Source: Shewanella sp.
Lineage (GTDB): Bacteria > Pseudomonadota > Gammaproteobacteria > Enterobacterales > Shewanellaceae
Assembly: GCA_004195335.1 (NCBI GenBank)
Contig: SDWK01000143.1
Span: forward strand, 1-9,798
Direction of reading: 5' to 3'
Length of the DNA stretch: 9,798 nucleotides
In this document: positions 5,400 through 9,798 of the stretch, piece after piece
Numbering within the stretch: the first letter of the stretch is position 1
How the letters are laid out: each line of letters begins with the position of its first letter
Notes under the pieces: generated by a model
Databases searched by the model: none
The model's input: only the letters and a program-made list of their open reading frames with translations
What the model was told of the DNA's origin: nothing
Position numbers and translations under genes: made by a program

Positions 5400-8300
5400 T
5401 TAGTCCAATACAGGTAGATAAGTCAGTACCAAATGATCTCTATCAAGCTGCGTTCTAAATTTAGCAACAGCAGTTTTAACGTTATCGGCATCAACGTCTT
5501 TAAACTTCTCTATTGCTGCCTCGAGCTCACCAATACGACTTATCAATCCCAGGGCAAGAGTGTTCTCTGACGTTGCGACATAAATGCGCCCATTTAAGCG
5601 GATACTCGCCTTAGTATCGATCGAAGGACCGCTTAGGTGAATACCCACATATTCGCGCCAGATACGCGCCTTTTCCTCACCCTGATAATCGCTGTCAACC
5701 GATGCTAGATTAACCTGTCGAAGCATCATCTCTAACAGGTTGCTCTTACCCTTGGGCTGACCGTTAACGGTATCGAAACCAAAGTAACGCGACACCGAGC
5801 GATCATAATTTGGCAACGGTTCTATGCTCTGCTCAGCAAAATCGGTAAAACCAGGCAGGTATTTAGTGACTTTGTCATCTAAATTACATTGCTCGGTGAT
5901 CATGGTATAGCCAGTCCCCTCACCCATCACCATCTTACATAACATCCCCTTGAACACAGGTTCAACGGAAGGCAGATCCACCAAGGCTCTATGTCCACGA
6001 CCAGTAGTGCTGCGCGCTGTCGTGCGAGAAACCAAGGCACGGACAGCTAACAGCTTGTCAGGCCATACACCCAGCACGTCACGCTCGTTGACATAGGGAT
6101 GGTTCGGCGAAGAAGCTGGAGCCTTAATACCGTTAAGCAGGCGACCTGAAAATACCACTTCAGGTGTCAGCTGATCCTGATAATCCGGCACGATACCGTA
6201 CTTGAGGATCAACTCCCTCAAGGCTTCAGGCGAGTCAGAGAACTGACTAACCACTTCACCCGGTGCCAACTTGATAGTCATATCCTCGCTCTTGGAGCGA
6301 TACTGCTCCAACAACTTGGCGAAGTTGTAACTCTTTTTCAAGGCTGGCGTACCATCTTTAATCCAGTTAAAGGTGACATCGACCGTAGCATCATTTTCAC
6401 CGATCAGCTTAAGGAACAGATCAGAAGATATATCAACCGAGCGTTGATAACTGCAATACCAAGCGTCTGGATTTCCCTTGCACCACTCTGAAATGCTGTT
6501 CTCAGCTAAACCATTTCTGTCTTCGATACCTGTGACATCTTCGATAAACTGACGAATTTCATCGAACTGATGCTTACGGCGCACCGTGTAGCTCAGGCTG
6601 TTATCTTCGAACAGGGTCTGACGGTTGTGACGCAGGTTAGTCGTCTCGTAACTATCCTGGTATCTGTCGATATAGAACTGAGTGATCTCATCTAGCTTCT
6701 CGCCAGCATCACTGCGGTTACAGTTGCTGTTGAGGCTCACATGCCCGTCTGTACAGTAGGCGAAATAACGCAAATCGTTATTCTGCGCTATGTTATAGAG
6801 AGCACCGAATTTGGAATCACCAAAAATATTACCCGCAGCCAATTCCTGACGACGCTTCTCATCTTCCGCTTTGAGCGACACAAAAGTACGGCTCAGAGCA
6901 ACGCCCTCGGCCTTAGCCTGTGCAACCTCGTCAGCAGCAGTGGTCTGCTTCAGCTCAACCTCACGAGCATAACCGAATCTCAGTGCAGCCAAGTCATAGG
7001 GTTGCAGCAAGGTGGCAAAACGGTTGACGTTATAATCCATCTGACTGGCAAACTCAGCCTTGGCATTTAGGGTTGGGTAACCAGCAGCGGTAAAGGCTTT
7101 GCTCAACTCATCCAGCTGGGCCTGAGTGAAGAGGTTGTCAGCATCGCGGCTACCGGCGAAGTTATGGCGCAAGCCAAAGTTATGGCCCAACTCATGACTC
7201 AGTGTGCCAGCAAATCCTTGAGCGGCGAGCTTAGTCGTCAACTCATCTTGCAGTGACACAGGCATTCTTTCGAAGGCAATCAGCTTACCACCAACATTAC
7301 CATCGACCCACATGGCCGAATTGGTCCAGTCAATGGTGTGTCCCTTGATACCCCTTGGCAGTTCACGGTTCTTGCCACCTTCGGCAAATACGGTGTCCAC
7401 ATGCATCATGGTGTGCTCAGACCAAAATGCCTGAGTGTCTTCATCGAAGTTAGCCAATGTATCGAAACCGTTACCCACTGGCTTAAGTGGCAGCGCGGTC
7501 GCTGCAACCGCTAGCGATTCTGTTGGCTTCGCGAATTCGGCGCCTGCATCGCTGGCAGATGTCACTACAGGCTCAGACGCAACCACGGGATGAGCCGCAA
7601 CGTAAGGCACACCCGTGAGTTCGGTCGCAGAGGCCACATCTAGTTTGCCGCGGTTATAATCCAGACGCACCTGGCGATAGTAGCGCACCGAACCTTGCTT
7701 CAGGTTAGAGCTGTACTGGTTCACCCGGCCACTGACAATCTCACCAGTGATAGGGTTCGCCGCAGATGGACCGTAGCCTGCTAGGCCGTTATCTAGAGGC
7801 TCATCAAATAAGGTGATGTTGCTATAGCGTAAGTCGCCATGTCGCTTTTCGTTGGCCTGTTCAATCTTAAGTTCAGGGAACCCTGTGTTGAACAGCTTAT
7901 TCTCTATGTTGAGCGCCGTGATCGTCTGCTGTGCAGCATCCAGATAAGGCTTATTCTTCGGCAGGAAGAAGTTATTACTCAGATAATAGGTAATATCGGC
8001 CTTCGCAGGATTAAAGCGATTCATATAGGTACGTACGTAGCCATCTACACCCGCACTATCGGTCACATCACGATATGAGTGTGAGGTTCTGAAGAAACCG
8101 TAGGTGCCATTCTCATCTTCGCTGTAGGGAATTGCCTGATAATCAGGACTTGCCAACTCATCCAGTGCCACAATCGAGATATACTCGGTCGAGGTGAAAG
8201 ACAAGTTATCGAAGCTACCGCGATAAAAATCATTAAGACAACTTGATGATGCCTGATAAGTATGTTCAATCTCGAAATTAATCACGCCCTTAGCGAGATC

Positions 8301-8885
8301 CATTTCGTAGCCTTTCCAGTCACCTGAATTGACCAATCTTGGCGATTCAGTTTCAGTCACACATTGACCAAAGGTAACCAGATCGTTATAGCTCATCTCG
8401 GCGATCTTGGCCTGGGCGAAGTCAGGAACAAAAAACTTCTTATCCTGCCATTTTAGATCGGCGTCCGTGTTTTCCTGTTCAACATTGACACATTCACGCC
8501 ACTGGTCTTCGGTACACTTATAATCTATGTAGGCACCCGGAATGGTTAAGATTGGCGCCTTGTTGTAGTCATCGGTATAACGACTATCATGACCTAAGCC
8601 AATTGCGTCACGATCGAGCTGACGAACCTGAATACCATTCTCTGTCTTACGCAGGGTCACCAGCTTAGGATCGCCCTGTGAGAAACCACGAATAGAAGCC
8701 GCATAACGCGGCGCCTTGCCCACGCTGCGAATATATAGATACTGACGTTCACCCGCCTTATCGATATCCGCCGTAGTTACCTGTTTCTCATCTTTAGGGA
8801 GCTCCTTATAGGGCTCTTCTCCCGCACCACAACCACTGAGCGCAAATGCACTGGTGATGGCAATGCATAGCATTGACTTCTTCAT
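5400..8885 (-). CDS. large lipoprotein zinc metalloprotease (metzincin type, DUF5117/DUF4953-like)
   Basis: Predicted envelope-anchored zinc endopeptidase of 1161 aa; its substrate is unknown. The N-terminus is a lipoprotein signal with lipobox LSGC (residues 16-19). Gly at +2 rather than Asp predicts the outer membrane. Residues about 40-420 hold a beta-rich region with NPITGEIVSG (377-386), a pattern I associate with DUF5117 proteins. A Val/Ala/Pro-rich linker (about 428-472) follows. The catalytic site HELGHNFGLRH (564-574) gives zinc ligands H564, H568 and H574 with E565 as base. MDY at 616-618 is a likely Met-turn, followed by PYDLAALRFGYA (629-640). The C-terminal 500 residues are unassigned. 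The mature part has ten further cysteines, mostly in close pairs (124/132, 711/722, 802/811, 983/1000), fitting disulfides outside the cytoplasm. A GAGG ribosome-binding site stands five bases before the ATG. It is second in an operon with the barrel protein gene. Confidence 0.85.
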   Translation of the reverse strand: MKKSMLCIAITSAFALSGCGAGEEPYKELPKDEKQVTTADIDKAGERQYLYIRSVGKAPRYAASIRGFSQGDPKLVTLRKTENGIQVRQLDRDAIGLGHDSRYTDDYNKAPILTIPGAYIDYKCTEDQWRECVNVEQENTDADLKWQDKKFFVPDFAQAKIAEMSYNDLVTFGQCVTETESPRLVNSGDWKGYEMDLAKGVINFEIEHTYQASSSCLNDFYRGSFDNLSFTSTEYISIVALDELASPDYQAIPYSEDENGTYGFFRTSHSYRDVTDSAGVDGYVRTYMNRFNPAKADITYYLSNNFFLPKNKPYLDAAQQTITALNIENKLFNTGFPELKIEQANEKRHGDLRYSNITLFDEPLDNGLAGYGPSAANPITGEIVSGRVNQYSSNLKQGSVRYYRQVRLDYNRGKLDVASATELTGVPYVAAHPVVASEPVVTSASDAGAEFAKPTESLAVAATALPLKPVGNGFDTLANFDEDTQAFWSEHTMMHVDTVFAEGGKNRELPRGIKGHTIDWTNSAMWVDGNVGGKLIAFERMPVSLQDELTTKLAAQGFAGTLSHELGHNFGLRHNFAGSRDADNLFTQAQLDELSKAFTAAGYPTLNAKAEFASQMDYNVNRFATLLQPYDLAALRFGYAREVELKQTTAADEVAQAKAEGVALSRTFVSLKAEDEKRRQELAAGNIFGDSKFGALYNIAQNNDLRYFAYCTDGHVSLNSNCNRSDAGEKLDEITQFYIDRYQDSYETTNLRHNRQTLFEDNSLSYTVRRKHQFDEIRQFIEDVTGIEDRNGLAENSISEWCKGNPDAWYCSYQRSVDISSDLFLKLIGENDATVDVTFNWIKDGTPALKKSYNFAKLLEQYRSKSEDMTIKLAPGEVVSQFSDSPEALRELILKYGIVPDYQDQLTPEVVFSGRLLNGIKAPASSPNHPYVNERDVLGVWPDKLLAVRALVSRTTARSTTGRGHRALVDLPSVEPVFKGMLCKMVMGEGTGYTMITEQCNLDDKVTKYLPGFTDFAEQSIEPLPNYDRSVSRYFGFDTVNGQPKGKSNLLEMMLRQVNLASVDSDYQGEEKARIWREYVGIHLSGPSIDTKASIRLNGRIYVATSENTLALGLISRIGELEAAIEKFKDVDADNVKTAVAKFRTQLDRDHLVLTYLPVLD

Positions 8886-8911
8886 TACAACCTCATTGTT
8901 AAATATTGTTT

Positions 8912-9778
8912 TTATAGATATTTTGTAACCGACAGATAAAAAGTAGAACTCTTCTTATTGTAGATATCGAAGCCCTCGGAAGGGCCAATTTCAGGATGGT
9001 AAAAACCACCGCTATTGTTATGTCCCAGAGCCAAAACCCAATCTTCGTTGAACTGCCATCCCAGCTCCTGGGCGAAAGTGAAGCTGTCATCCATGCGTTT
9101 GCCATAATAATTTTTCGACATCCGATAACGACCATTCACTTCGAGATACAAGTTCGAGTTGAACATCCAAAACGCATCGACCAGAGTGTCGAATTTATGC
9201 TCGATTAAGACCCGCTCACCGGCGGTCTGATATTGATAGGCGTTATAGCGATATCGGGGGGAGAGATAAAAGCGCAGTTTATCCAGCGGACTCCAGAAAA
9301 TATAGGCTGCTACACGGGGGGCATATTGCAGATTATCCCGCTTAGAATAGCGACTGGCTGGCAGGTAAACACCGGCACTGCCTTTAACTGTTACTGTGTC
9401 AGACAAGCGGTAAGCATGGGTGCGATACTCTACAAAGGGATCGTAGAAGCTCGACTCCTTACCATGCAGGGTTTCCTTCTCACCACCGACCGTTAACATC
9501 AAGTTACCCCAGTCGGTGCGATAGCTTACCCTGCCATCCAAATTATAGGCCTCATAGGCATGGTAGCTTTCAGCACCATAGACGTTTCGCGTATAACCCG
9601 CACTAACATAGCCGGACCATTTCTTTACTTCTTTATCAGGCTTCACATCATATTCAATTACAGCATAAGCAGGCATGATGGATGAGAAAATAAATGCCAA
9701 CAATCCCATACAAGCAACAATGCCGAATTTATTTTGGCAAAGAGTAGACACAACGTGAATTTTTTCCGTTGATTTCAT
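8912..9778 (-). CDS. predicted outer-membrane beta-barrel protein
   Basis: A 288-aa exported protein of unknown role. Residues 1-39 form a signal peptide with an unusually long n-region (about 18 residues), a hydrophobic core CMGLLAFIFSSIM and a likely cleavage site after AYA (37-39). The mature part is rich in Tyr, Trp and Arg. It shows alternating polar/hydrophobic strands separated by short turns (for example WSGYVSAGYTRNVYG, KLRFYLSPRYRYNAYQYQ and LYLEVNGRYRMSKNYYG), as in 8- to 14-stranded barrels. The last strand STFYLSVTKYL resembles a BAM recognition signal but ends in Leu, not Phe. Only a short AGG ribosome-binding site lies eight bases before the ATG. The metalloprotease lipoprotein gene follows after 26 bp, so the two are probably co-transcribed and may act together at the outer membrane. 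I do not recognise a specific family. The promoter would lie beyond the right edge of the window. Confidence 0.75.
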   Translation of the reverse strand: MKSTEKIHVVSTLCQNKFGIVACMGLLAFIFSSIMPAYAVIEYDVKPDKEVKKWSGYVSAGYTRNVYGAESYHAYEAYNLDGRVSYRTDWGNLMLTVGGEKETLHGKESSFYDPFVEYRTHAYRLSDTVTVKGSAGVYLPASRYSKRDNLQYAPRVAAYIFWSPLDKLRFYLSPRYRYNAYQYQTAGERVLIEHKFDTLVDAFWMFNSNLYLEVNGRYRMSKNYYGKRMDDSFTFAQELGWQFNEDWVLALGHNNSGGFYHPEIGPSEGFDIYNKKSSTFYLSVTKYL

Positions 9779-9798
9779 ATTTTCAACCTAAATTAATC

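Noticed and set aside
6741..7070. 109-codon plus-strand frame inside the metalloprotease gene
   Set aside because: It is antisense to a clear 1161-residue protein, with no plausible promoter or ribosome-binding site and no recognised motif.

Overview
The window looks like chromosomal DNA of a marine gammaproteobacterium of the Shewanella type. Two observations support this. The order of a Ppx/GppA phosphatase gene and rhlB on the minus strand, divergent from trxA and rho on the plus strand, is the conserved enterobacterial/Shewanella arrangement. The Rho and thioredoxin proteins are also very close to the E. coli proteins as I remember them. The genus is an inference; no marker gene settles it.

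Layout. Positions 1-199 are non-coding and contain a striking four-run G-quadruplex motif. A short GppA/Ppx-family phosphatase (200-1117, minus) and rhlB (1131-2438, minus) form a tight two-gene operon. It is divergent from trxA (2613-2939, plus) across a 174-bp promoter region. The 531-bp trxA-rho gap (2940-3470) is unusually structured: several hairpins, a 232-bp MITE-like element with imperfect 24-bp terminal inverted repeats, a separate 9-bp inverted repeat, and a C-rich, G-poor leader just before rho. The rho gene (3471-4736) ends in a clear intrinsic terminator.

From 4788 to 5399 there is no intact gene. This stretch holds two related minus-strand terminators. Between them lies what looks like the decayed 3' end of an otherwise lost minus-strand gene, with one frameshift. 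The right half (5400-9778, minus) is a two-gene operon: an outer-membrane beta-barrel protein followed 26 bp later by a very large lipoprotein. The lipoprotein has a metzincin-type HExxHxxGxxH zinc site and resembles the DUF5117/DUF4953 metalloprotease group.

How the genes relate. The left half is housekeeping: RNA helicase of the degradosome, transcription termination, thiol redox and polyphosphate/(p)ppGpp metabolism. The right half is an accessory cell-envelope module that meets rho tail to tail. The gene remnant next to it suggests this junction has been rearranged. The barrel plus surface or periplasmic metalloprotease pair has no function I can assign and is the best candidate here for an uncharacterised system.
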